DNA of 64,000 nucleotides. It comes from Phaeobacter sp. 22II1-1F12B. GTDB lineage: Bacteria; Pseudomonadota; Alphaproteobacteria; Rhodobacterales; Rhodobacteraceae. A program made the position numbers and the translations under genes. Below are positions 47,401-55,130 of this stretch, one piece after another. Below the pieces are notes generated by a model that worked only from the letters and a program-made list of their open reading frames with translations, searched no databases and was not told the DNA's origin. Position 1 is the stretch's first letter, and every line of letters begins with the position of its first letter. Location of the stretch: contig NZ_AQQP01000003.1 in NCBI RefSeq assembly GCF_002210165.1, positions 310,001 through 374,000 of the forward strand, written 5' to 3'.

Positions 47401-49961
47401 CCGATCCCGTCGATAAAGAAGTTGAAACCAGAGACATCGGGCATGTCATAGGTCGTGATGGATTCTTCCGGGAAGATCGTCACGGATTGCGTGGTGCGCA
47501 GGCCGCTGCTGTCGATGGCGGTCAGCGATACCTGATAGCCGACATTTTCATAATAGTCATGCCCGTCTGTCGGCACCACGAAACTGAAGCCGCCCGGCGT
47601 ATTTTCGACAGCTGAAACTTCGGGGTGATAATGCTCGTTATGGGCAAGGTTCACAGACCAGAACACGTCCTCGCCGGTCAGCACGCCATCGTTTGCATCA
47701 AAAGCCGACCCGGTGAAGATGACTGTTTCGCCAGCGCGGAACGTCTGTCCCTGGGTGGGCGTATTGATGGTTACAACCGGCGCTTCGCCAACAGTGATGA
47801 CCTTGGGGTTGTAAACTGTCTGTGCACCATTCGCGTCCGTAACGATCAGTTCGACGGTGTACTGACCTTCGGAGGTGTAGGTGTAGGTGGGGTTCATCTC
47901 GGTCGATGTCGCCCCGTCTCCGATCCCGTCACCGTCAATATCCGGCCCGTCACCAAACGACCATTCATAGGTGATCGCATCGCCGTCCGGATCGAAAGCA
48001 TCGGTTTCGAAGGTAACCGTATGCGGCGCGGTCAGGCTGGCTTCCTCGCCGGGATCGAGAATGATCCCCGTGCCAGCGGGCGCGGTATTGGTCGAACTGT
48101 ATTCCAGCCGGTTCACGGCACCTTCAAAGTTAAAGATGTTACCGGTCTGGAACGTGGTGATGTAGTAGAGCGTCCCGTCCGGCGCTTCGGCAAAAGTCAG
48201 AACCTGACCGGTCGCGTTCTTGAAGTGATTGTCGGAAACGACAACCGGTTCGCCTGAGGAATAATCGACCTCAAGGTAACGGATCCAGTTCCGCACCCAG
48301 TCGCCATAGAAATAAGCGCCTTGGAATTCTTCGGGGAAGTCCGTGCCGCGATAGACGACACCGCCCGAGATGGACGAGCCAGAGTCACCGTAGCTGGGCA
48401 ACTGGTCCTGGCCCGGTGCCGAGGCGTGAATGTAGCTGTGGATCGGGTTGCCCGGATCATTGGGGTCCGACAGATACCCCTCCTCGCTTGGCCAGCCCAT
48501 ATTCGCGCCGGGATAAGCGATGTGCACATCCTCGCTGGCATAACGGCCGTTGCCGCCAACTTCGCCGATCCAAAGCGTGCCGCTGACCTGATCGTATTCC
48601 GCCCGGAACGGGTTGCGCAGACCATAGCTGTATACGGTTGTCAGAACGCCTTCGGGGTCGATCGCCGTGTTCGCCGCGCTGGTCGAAATGGCGGTCTGTG
48701 TATTGATCCAGGGCGTGTAGGTCGCCGCGACGGCCGGATCGTAATAAGGGTTGTCGGTCGGGATCGACCCGTCTGTCAGGTTGATCCGGTGAACCTTGCC
48801 GTCATCATGGGTCAGATCGGCCGCATTCTCGCCCTCGAATTCCTCGCCAACGGTAATGTAGAGTTTGTAGGGGCTGGGGTCATTCGCATCGATGGGTTCA
48901 TAGGCCACGGCAAGGCCACCGCCCTGATGGTCCTTTTCAGAATAGGTATCGAATTCCCGCCAAAGCACGGTTTCCGAGGAGATATCGCCCGTGCTTGTCG
49001 ATCCGCCCGCATTTTCCTGATGCTGGAACCGCGAAACCGTGGTCCGCTGCTCATCCAGGTTGGTGTAGAGCAGGTAGAAATAGCCGTTATCGTCAAAGTT
49101 CGGATCGACCACGACGTTCAGCAGACCTGCCTCGCGCGAATTTTCGACCTGGGCGCTGAGGTCCATGTAAAGCGTCTTGGTGCTGTTCGCGACGCTCGGG
49201 TCCTCGATCAACAGCACTTCGCCGCTCTTCTGGATGACAAGGGCGCGCCCATCCGGCAGGAAGGCAAGGTCAGTTGGCAGCACCAGCCCAGTCACGACCT
49301 TGGTGTCAATGAAGCCACCAACATCGCCGACGGGCGTGTCAAAGACGGTATCGTCCTGAATGATCGATGTGCCGGTCGGCGGATGCAGATCGTGGCCGGT
49401 TTCGGCGTTTCCGGTCGCGTCGACGATATGTCCGATATCGTCGTCAAAGCGATAATAGCGCTCAAGACCGACAGGCACTCCGCCGGATAGGTTCAGCGCC
49501 CCGTCGGCATTGGCCAGAACTTCGGCGCCTGGTCGGGCGAGCGACCATATCCGGACCTCGTCCAGCCGACCTTCAAGCGCTCCGGCCACGCTGGTGGCCA
49601 GGGTCGAGATATTGAAGACATCCGTGTAATTCGCGGTGGTCGAATTCGCGTCATTCACGCCATTGACGTAAAGACGCACGACGCCGCCTTCGCGCACAAA
49701 AGCAATGTGGTTCCACTCGCCCGTGTTGAGCGCGCTTGTCCCAACGACGACATCCCCCCAATTGGCGTCATAAAGCCGTGGAATGCCGCCGAAAAAGTTG
49801 ATGTCATTGCCGCCATCGACGTTCGATGAAACGATCCCGTCGTTCTTGGCAATCTCCGAGCCCGGCTCGAAGTACACGTTGAATTCGATTGTGAAGTCGC
49901 CGCTAAGCGCAATATCTTGAATATTTACACCGACATTATCGGTTTCCAAAACATAATTCAT
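44490..49961 (-). CDS. Giant LamG - PQQ sugar dehydrogenase - PKD/cadherin-like - LamG protein
   Basis: 1823 aa. LamG/concanavalin-like module (about 5-190). PQQ glucose/sorbosone-dehydrogenase beta-propeller (about 220-620) with SEKDHQGGGLAVAYEP holding the putative catalytic His and SYGLRNPFRAEYDQVSGTLW plus GANMGWPSEEG typical of soluble glucose dehydrogenases. PKD1 (about 625-728). A fold seen beside such dehydrogenases (about 730-836). VCBS/cadherin-like (about 922-1049). PKD2 and Ig-like (about 1054-1254). VCBS (about 1262-1387). PKD3 and Ig-like (about 1391-1590). LamG2 (about 1599-1800). No signal peptide or RTX nonapeptides are visible, so the export route is unclear. GGCGGA precedes the ATG. 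First gene of a long minus-strand run. Confidence 0.88.
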   Translation of the reverse strand: MNYVLETDNVGVNIQDIALSGDFTIEFNVYFEPGSEIAKNDGIVSSNVDGGNDINFFGGIPRLYDANWGDVVVGTSALNTGEWNHIAFVREGGVVRLYVNGVNDANSTTANYTDVFNISTLATSVAGALEGRLDEVRIWSLARPGAEVLANADGALNLSGGVPVGLERYYRFDDDIGHIVDATGNAETGHDLHPPTGTSIIQDDTVFDTPVGDVGGFIDTKVVTGLVLPTDLAFLPDGRALVIQKSGEVLLIEDPSVANSTKTLYMDLSAQVENSREAGLLNVVVDPNFDDNGYFYLLYTNLDEQRTTVSRFQHQENAGGSTSTGDISSETVLWREFDTYSEKDHQGGGLAVAYEPIDANDPSPYKLYITVGEEFEGENAADLTHDDGKVHRINLTDGSIPTDNPYYDPAVAATYTPWINTQTAISTSAANTAIDPEGVLTTVYSYGLRNPFRAEYDQVSGTLWIGEVGGNGRYASEDVHIAYPGANMGWPSEEGYLSDPNDPGNPIHSYIHASAPGQDQLPSYGDSGSSISGGVVYRGTDFPEEFQGAYFYGDWVRNWIRYLEVDYSSGEPVVVSDNHFKNATGQVLTFAEAPDGTLYYITTFQTGNIFNFEGAVNRLEYSSTNTAPAGTGIILDPGEEASLTAPHTVTFETDAFDPDGDAITYEWSFGDGPDIDGDGIGDGATSTEMNPTYTYTSEGQYTVELIVTDANGAQTVYNPKVITVGEAPVVTINTPTQGQTFRAGETVIFTGSAFDANDGVLTGEDVFWSVNLAHNEHYHPEVSAVENTPGGFSFVVPTDGHDYYENVGYQVSLTAIDSSGLRTTQSVTIFPEESITTYDMPDVSGFNFFIDGIGYSGDQVRDNIIGFEHTVSVQASYIDAGFLWEFSHWEDDPSLTSTSRQFIVPETDSVLRPVYAQTDVVGPVNAEDDVFARDLASLNGNQIQTIGNVLLNDDNPTGDPFSVVGLNGYKVTGAPKTDDTIDSNNKYGWIWGDQGGQFRVNANGTVEFRDRDLQFAGLTAGQSITTTINYLIADGDDTDEASLSLTINGAGTANTAPTGAGILLDPGEDSSASAPHTVTFDSDVTDAEGHTLSYLWDFGDGTTSTLAAPEHTYSVVGFYTVSLTVTDELGAETVFDEVSIDVGNAPPVAVADSFTLPVGFDPMANQLNILDNDYDPDGSLNMQIVEIVSGPSFGTVEILDAAQELSDRGLPAGQYGQAEYTAFDPNFEGTDSFTYRVQDNEGMWSNIVTAEIVVQNAPVLTLDAVDDGYAVLVADIASGSWVQIQGNIFDNDTSDGALNLLQLDGFKPFDVPDSTTSFDSQGRLKIRADNGGFFRIGSDGSIEFKDRDFDFTGLSSSESAVTTISYTIGDGTDTDAAFISLTINGSGNVNTAPTGAGILLDPGEDSATSAPHTVTFDSDVTDAEGHTLSYLWDFGDGTTSTLAAPEHTYNSIGFYNVSLTVTDELGAATVFNEVSIDVGNAPPVAVADSFTLPVGFDPVANHLHILDNDYDPDGSLNMQVVEIVSGPSFGTVEMMDTAQELADRGLPAGHYGHAEYATFDPNFEGTDSFTYRVQDNEGTWSNIVTAEINVQSAPSTPGGALASVNSGSGLDIQDISVAGDFTVEFWIAFNPGTNTNKYDSAFAGGVYDDTPGDDPSTDGVFGNDFNFHAGLARLYSTEIPSGGDAIVANTALTSNGVANHVALVREGNNFSIYMNGVLDSTSTLALDGDLLIERLATNVRATKALSGTLDEFRVWDDARSASEIATYMNQEVASNADDLLRYYQFDDDTFVIDSTGNAEAAGDLSYASISGVDWFEFSDWLGA
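45190..46798 (-). repeat. Tandem PKD+Ig repeats in the giant gene
   Basis: Two copies of about 600 bp at roughly 45190-45790 and 46198-46798, offset by 1008 bp (336 codons), encode nearly identical PKD-Ig modules. Shared segments include SYLWDFGDGTTSTLAAPEHT, ILLDPGEDS and DSFTYRVQDNEG. The intervening VCBS segments diverge. This indicates an intragenic duplication. A third, more diverged PKD (about 48090-47775) carries ILDPGEEAS. Confidence 0.8.
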
Positions 49962-50342
49962 TTAACATCCGCCACCAAAAATGCCGCAAGTAATTATACG
50001 TTGAACAATGGCCCGAAAAACCGTTCAACGCCGATATCAAATTTTTCTTCAATTCGTCTCACCCAAGAGCTCCCTGAAAACGGAGCAAAGATGAGCGTAG
50101 TCCCACCAAGGCTGCCAATACAGCCACATTACGTAGTGGAAGGCTATACAACACCCGCAACCGAGTCAACGAAACCTTGATCAACTCTTGCGTGTGCAAG
50201 TCCTTGAAAGCGGGGCGTTTCCAAAATGAAAAGCCGAGTCCGAATGACATCTTTAACTCACTCAGAAGGCTTGCGTCGCGCGGGTTACCGACAGTACGCT
50301 TCTCACATTTAAAGACGTGAGCATTCAAGGACCAAGTATTTT
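49962..50342. promoter_or_regulatory. Divergent promoter region with CGTTGAAC dyad
   Basis: A 381-bp gap between the giant gene (minus) and the GT-C gene (plus), with no credible gene. It holds CGTTGAAC (49999-50006) and GTTCAACG (50023-50030), an exact 8-bp inverted repeat with a 16-bp gap, 38 bp upstream of the giant gene start. AAGGACC precedes the plus-strand ATG. Confidence 0.4.
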
Positions 50343-51992
50343 ATGTCCCGATTCCATTTAACTATTTTTCCCATATCGATAATTCTGACCGCTGTGATGT
50401 CCGTCATTGCTTGGTTTCTTTCCGGGCAGCCACCCCTTGTCGGGATCGATGATGCAGCGATCACGCGATCCTATTCCGAAAATATCGCGAACGGGCATGG
50501 GTTCGTCTATAATATAGGCGGTGAAAGAGTCGAAGGAGCGACCTCGTTTCTTTGGACGCTGATCGTGAGTCTCGCCTATCTCCTGCCCTTCAAGGTCGAA
50601 CTCACGATTATCGCGATAAACTATGTCATAACGGTCTTCGCAGTCACGTTCTCGCTCTGGACCGGCGCGAGCATTGCGCGGCATTTTTCCATTTCGCGCA
50701 AAGTTTTAACGGGCTTACTTATCGCAATCTACATTTCCATGCCGGGCTATTTCATGTGGTCGGTCGTGTCGATGATGGAAATAGCGATCTGGTCCGCCGC
50801 CATCTCGTTTCTCGTCTGGCGGATTGTCCGGCATCTCGACGCGACGCCCCCTGCCCGATGGCTCGACGGCGGGCTTCTTTTCGGCGGTTTGGTCCTTCCA
50901 CTGATCCGGCCCGAAGGTGTCGCGATTGCGGTCGGGTTGCTCGCCTTGGCGCTGATCCTCGCGCCGCGCCGTCCCCTGCCGCCCCTGATCGCCATCGGCG
51001 CGGCCCTGGCATCGCTCGCAGCGCTTGTCCTGTTTCGGCTCAGCTACTTCGGGTATCCATTTCCGAACACCTATTACGCCAAGGTGTCCTCGGACCGGGT
51101 TCAGGATATCGTCGATGGCCTCAAGTACCTGGTCAGCTTTCTCAACCAGCAACCCTTCGCGGATTTTTACGTTCTGTGCTGGGCCGGCCTTGTCGTGCTT
51201 GCCATCGCCAATCTCGTCCGCAGAAGCAGAACCAATACCGCTAGCCTTCTGGTTGTCGCCGCCACGGTCTTTGGGATGCTGTCGATCTATGCCGTGCTTG
51301 GCGGGGACCACTTCGCACAATGGCGATTCTATCAGCCGCTGCTTCCGCTTTTTGCGATCGGACCGGCCCTTCTCGTTCTATTGGGCTTTGACCTGATCCG
51401 TCCCTACCTGGCAAGTTCCTTCGCAATCTTTGCCGCGCTCTCGGCCTCGTTTCTTATGCTGCTCGGATGCAGCTGGCTCCCCTTCTACCAAGCCCGCTTC
51501 GAAGTTCAGGTCGAATACATCCTCACATACCAGGGCGAAGAATTCGGAGAGTACCTGAACACCGTCACACCTCTTCCACGTCTCGGTGTGGTTGCCGCCG
51601 GCGGCATCGCGCTAAGCTACGAAGGCTGGCTTCTCGACCTTATGGGGCTGAACTGGACAAGGATGGCCCATGCCAATCCGGTGAAAGTTGGCTACAGGAA
51701 CCACGCAAGTTTCGACAAGGGCGTCTTCTGGGATGAGACACCGGACCTGATCGCGAACTATACCAGCGGGATCTGCCAGAAAACGGACTGGATAGAACCG
51801 AACGCGGCAGAGGGCCCTCTCAAAGGTTTGATAGCGGATACTGACTTCCAAAAGAGCTTTTTGCCGGTCCGGCTGTGGGCAGATGAGGAAAACTGCTGGA
51901 ATGGCTTTGCAAAACGGGAATGGCTTGACATACTCGACGACAGCCGTATCGAACGGGTCCCGTGGTCCGATTTGCTACTGTACTCCTATTAA
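50343..51992 (+). CDS. GT-C membrane glycosyltransferase, DDA/VEGAT variant
   Basis: 549-aa polytopic protein. After the first helix comes PPLVGIDDAAITRSYSENIA and YNIGGERVEGATSFLWTLIV, corresponding to the DDAF...VEGYT fingerprint of the 42865-44436 protein, here diverged. About eleven hydrophobic helices lead to a C-terminal soluble tail. Predicted to use a lipid-linked sugar on the periplasmic face. First gene of a plus-strand cassette with the GMC oxidoreductase and the polymerase; the next gap is 147 bp. Confidence 0.75.
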   Translation: MSRFHLTIFPISIILTAVMSVIAWFLSGQPPLVGIDDAAITRSYSENIANGHGFVYNIGGERVEGATSFLWTLIVSLAYLLPFKVELTIIAINYVITVFAVTFSLWTGASIARHFSISRKVLTGLLIAIYISMPGYFMWSVVSMMEIAIWSAAISFLVWRIVRHLDATPPARWLDGGLLFGGLVLPLIRPEGVAIAVGLLALALILAPRRPLPPLIAIGAALASLAALVLFRLSYFGYPFPNTYYAKVSSDRVQDIVDGLKYLVSFLNQQPFADFYVLCWAGLVVLAIANLVRRSRTNTASLLVVAATVFGMLSIYAVLGGDHFAQWRFYQPLLPLFAIGPALLVLLGFDLIRPYLASSFAIFAALSASFLMLLGCSWLPFYQARFEVQVEYILTYQGEEFGEYLNTVTPLPRLGVVAAGGIALSYEGWLLDLMGLNWTRMAHANPVKVGYRNHASFDKGVFWDETPDLIANYTSGICQKTDWIEPNAAEGPLKGLIADTDFQKSFLPVRLWADEENCWNGFAKREWLDILDDSRIERVPWSDLLLYSY

Positions 51993-52139
51993 ACCAATGC
52001 CACCGACGAAATTGATTAAGTCATTTTTCCGCACCACCCGAATAAATCTATTCTAAGAATTTGTCCGACCGGTATCTGAAAAGTTAGTTTCAACGTATAG
52101 ACGCAATCTTTTTAGACTATTGTAGAAGGTGAATTTTTA

Positions 52140-53756
52140 ATGCCCTTCGTAAGCTGCGATATAGCTTCGCAAAAGCACTATGAAGTTTGCGTCGTCGGGG
52201 CTGGGCCTGCAGGGCTGGCAGTCGCATTCTCCCTTAAACGGAGTGGTATTTCCGTGCTTGTCGTGGAATGCGGCACAGAGGACCCGACCAGTTGCAGCTT
52301 TGACGCCACGGGCCCTTTCGGTCAGACTCATGCGCCCCTCAAGGAAGTTTCAGCCAATGCTCTCGGCGGCACATCCTGGAAATGGGGCGGACGCATCATG
52401 CCCATCGCCTCAGCGGATTTCAGGGATTACGAATGGCCGCTAGCCTACGAGGAATACACGGATTTCCTTGAAGAAGCGGCATGTTTCCTCAAAGGGCCGA
52501 AAGACAACGCGACAGTAGATTCCTATTTCCAAGATGTGCCTGCGGACCTTGATGCCGTCGAGAAGATGACGGCGTTCACGTCGGTATCGCAGGCCTATCA
52601 GGACGAACTCAAGGACGAAACCGGGCCGGACATCGCCCTCTCCATCGAAGTGACCGGGCTTGAAATCAGAAACGACGACCAAACCGGTAGGCCGCGTTGT
52701 GTCGGGGTAAAAGCGCGCGTGCTTGGCCAAGACAAACCGATTGCAATTCAGGCCCGGACGATCGTTCTGGCCGCGGGCGGCATTTCCACCACAAGGTTAA
52801 TGCTGGCAGCGCAGGCAAGAGACCCGGAGCATCTAGGCCATTTAAGCGAACTTGGCGCATATTATTGTGGCCACCTCACGGGCAGTATCGCTTCCATTGA
52901 ATTTCCGCCGACACGGGACATTGGCGAATTCGGCTGGAGCGTCCGACCGGACGGATCTTTTCGCCGTAGGGTGTTTCATTATTCCCGCGCGCGAAATTGC
53001 GGCGCGGGCATGATCTTCTGGGCAAAGAATAAACCGCTGGGGGATGCATCGCACGGATCGGCAATTCTCTCAGCCAAGCATATCGTTTCGAAACTGCGCA
53101 CATACAGAAAGGAAACGGACGATCCGGATGCACCGCGCATCGTAAACAAGCGTAAGGCGACACCAATGACCGGTCATGTAATGAACCTCCTGCTCGACGG
53201 ACCTTCGGCGATCGGCGTGACGAACAAGATGCTGAAAGCACGCCGCTCAACCAGCCGCCCTCGGATGGACTACCTTGTGCCGAACCGGACCAACACCTAC
53301 CGGCTCTGCTACCATTCCGAACATGCGCTGATCCGGAGCAACCGGATATCCCTTTCGGAATCGGTTCAGCCCGACAGGCTGCCCGCGATCCACATCGATT
53401 TTGAATTTTCTGATGCCGATATCGAATCCGTCCTCGAAGGCCACCGCCAGCTTGCAAGTGACCTTGAGGCTTCAAACATCGCAAAAATCGCTTACACTAC
53501 CAAGCAAAGCAATATGGCTCAGGAAATCCGCCGCAGCGCCATGGACGGCTACCATCAGATCGGGACAACACGCATGGGCAAATGCGCCTCGGATAGTGTC
53601 GTAGACCCCAATTGCCGCGTTCATGGCTTGCAGGGCCTCTATATCGCGAGTTCGAGCATTTTCCGCAGCTCTGCCGCCGTCCCCCCGACATTGTCGATCG
53701 TGGCCTTTGCCCTGAGGCTGGCAAAGCATCTGACAACTGTTCGCGGAAAAGATTGA
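52140..53756 (+). CDS. GMC-family FAD-dependent oxidoreductase
   Basis: 538 aa. The FAD-binding motif is VCVVGAGPAGLAVAFSLKRS (about 16-36), followed by GGTSWKWGGRIMPI. The C-terminal GMC segment is YHQIGTTRMGKCASDSVVDP and GLYIASSSIFRSSAAVPPTL. In many sugar-oxidising members the last motif reads NPT rather than PPT, so the active site deserves alignment. GMC enzymes oxidise sugar or alcohol groups; in this locus a nucleotide-sugar or glycan precursor is a reasonable substrate. AGAAGGTGA precedes the ATG, and the stop is 2 bp from the polymerase ATG. No signal peptide is visible. Confidence 0.85.
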   Translation: MPFVSCDIASQKHYEVCVVGAGPAGLAVAFSLKRSGISVLVVECGTEDPTSCSFDATGPFGQTHAPLKEVSANALGGTSWKWGGRIMPIASADFRDYEWPLAYEEYTDFLEEAACFLKGPKDNATVDSYFQDVPADLDAVEKMTAFTSVSQAYQDELKDETGPDIALSIEVTGLEIRNDDQTGRPRCVGVKARVLGQDKPIAIQARTIVLAAGGISTTRLMLAAQARDPEHLGHLSELGAYYCGHLTGSIASIEFPPTRDIGEFGWSVRPDGSFRRRVFHYSRARNCGAGMIFWAKNKPLGDASHGSAILSAKHIVSKLRTYRKETDDPDAPRIVNKRKATPMTGHVMNLLLDGPSAIGVTNKMLKARRSTSRPRMDYLVPNRTNTYRLCYHSEHALIRSNRISLSESVQPDRLPAIHIDFEFSDADIESVLEGHRQLASDLEASNIAKIAYTTKQSNMAQEIRRSAMDGYHQIGTTRMGKCASDSVVDPNCRVHGLQGLYIASSSIFRSSAAVPPTLSIVAFALRLAKHLTTVRGKD

Positions 53757-53758
53757 CC

Positions 53759-55018
53759 ATGGCCTACGCGAGCGCAGAAACATTCAGCCCCCCCATCGGT
53801 CGGCCGCCGCACACGCTCAAACGTGCGAACGCCATACAGAACCTGCTGATCGTTCTTTGGTTTCTGGTGACCTTCACGACATTTCCGCGCGATGAACTTC
53901 TGCTCTACCCTCTCGCCGGGTACTTTTTTCTCTCCTTTCTGCTTGATCGTCAGGTCACTTTCCCACTGATGGTCAAGTGCTGGCCCCTGCTCTTGTTTCC
54001 TCTCTGGCAGATCGTCACGGTGCCCTTCGTGGAAGTTCCCGCCGAGGCGTTACGCAGCGCCATCCTGCTGCTCTTGACGGTGACGCTCGCCGTACTCCTC
54101 GCGGCGCGGTTCACGCCGCGCCAGATCGTGCTTGCCGTTCTGGCCGCATCCGGGGTCTGCGCCATCCTCAGCCTGTTCATCACGTCCTATCATGATGGCG
54201 CCATGACAGGGATATTCGCACATAAGAACATGCTGGGCGCCAAAATGCTTTTGCTCGTCAGCGCTTCGGTCTGCACGATGCTCGACAGGCATATCCGACG
54301 AGGATTAAGGATCTTTGCGGCCGCACTGTTGGGATTGGCCTTCATGCTGATCCTAGCCAGTCACTCGGCAACCGCACTTGTCCTTGCGCTCGGGATCTTC
54401 TGCGTCACGCTTGGCGCGAATTTCGTTGCCGGTCAGGGCGCGCGCACGCCCCCGGACCGTATCGCCTTTGTCTTTCTGTTTGCCGGCGTGCTGGGTGCTG
54501 CGGCACCCGTGATCCTGAGCAGTCTGCCCGGCTCACCTTTTGCCCTATTGCTCGAAAGCCTCGGGAAGAGCAGCACCCTGACGGGTCGAACGCAGTTATG
54601 GAGCTACGCCGAGGATGTCATTCGGCAGCGCCCCTACATCGGCTTTGGCGAACGGGGCTTCTGGCGCTATTCCGACAATGATCTGGTACGCGAGATTTTT
54701 GCCGAGTTTCACAAGAACCCGAACCAGATTTTTTCGTTTCACAATTCCTTCTATGAAATCGCTGTGCATCAGGGGCTGATCGGGCTGGCGATCGCCCTGC
54801 CAGTGGCGCTTTGGTCAATCGTCCGGATCATTACGCTGGTCTTCAGGCATGGAGGCATGCCCTTTATCTTTTTCCTAACCGTGGTCGTCGTCGAGACCAT
54901 TCGCGCGATGGTCGAAAGCGAAATGATGAAACCGCTGCTGCTCGCCAACATCCTGATCTGGATCGGCGCGATTTACGCATCGAAGTACCCGGCACGCCAC
55001 AGGCAAAGACGCAGGTAG
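53759..55018 (+). CDS. O-antigen ligase/ExoQ-like polymerase
   Basis: Wzy-type polymerase of 419 aa with about eleven helices, starting MAYASAETFS two bases after the oxidoreductase stop (the longer frame at 53612 lies inside that gene). The conserved Wzy_C/O-ligase region STLTGRTQLWSYAEDVIRQR and FHNSFYEIAVHQGLIGL with the preceding HKNMLG loop is typical of ExoQ/RfaL. It probably joins EPS repeat units in the periplasm. Ends 28 bp before a bidirectional terminator. Confidence 0.87.
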   Translation: MAYASAETFSPPIGRPPHTLKRANAIQNLLIVLWFLVTFTTFPRDELLLYPLAGYFFLSFLLDRQVTFPLMVKCWPLLLFPLWQIVTVPFVEVPAEALRSAILLLLTVTLAVLLAARFTPRQIVLAVLAASGVCAILSLFITSYHDGAMTGIFAHKNMLGAKMLLLVSASVCTMLDRHIRRGLRIFAAALLGLAFMLILASHSATALVLALGIFCVTLGANFVAGQGARTPPDRIAFVFLFAGVLGAAAPVILSSLPGSPFALLLESLGKSSTLTGRTQLWSYAEDVIRQRPYIGFGERGFWRYSDNDLVREIFAEFHKNPNQIFSFHNSFYEIAVHQGLIGLAIALPVALWSIVRIITLVFRHGGMPFIFFLTVVVVETIRAMVESEMMKPLLLANILIWIGAIYASKYPARHRQRRR

Positions 55019-55046
55019 CGCTGAACTTTTCCAGCCGTTCACCAAA

Positions 55047-55077
55047 AAGACCGCGACAGGTCACCCGTCGCGGTCTT
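55047..55077. terminator. Bidirectional intrinsic terminator
   Basis: AAGACCGCGAC and GTCGCGGTCTT form a perfect 11-bp stem with a 9-nt loop; on the plus strand it is followed by CAGTTTT, on the minus strand by TTTGGT. It lies between the stops of two convergent genes and can end both. Confidence 0.85.
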
Positions 55078-55130
55078 CAGTTTTGAATTCCCCTTCCTGA
55101 GAACGGAAAGGGAGTGAGCCATTGCAGGCC

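Noticed and set aside
44862-49490. Long plus-strand frames (376-408 aa) inside the giant LamG/PQQ gene
   Set aside because: Antisense shadows; they repeat themselves because the real gene has duplicated modules.
44490-49961. RTX/type I secretion substrate
   Set aside because: No GGxGxDxUx nonapeptides are present in either giant protein, and no type I secretion genes are in the window.
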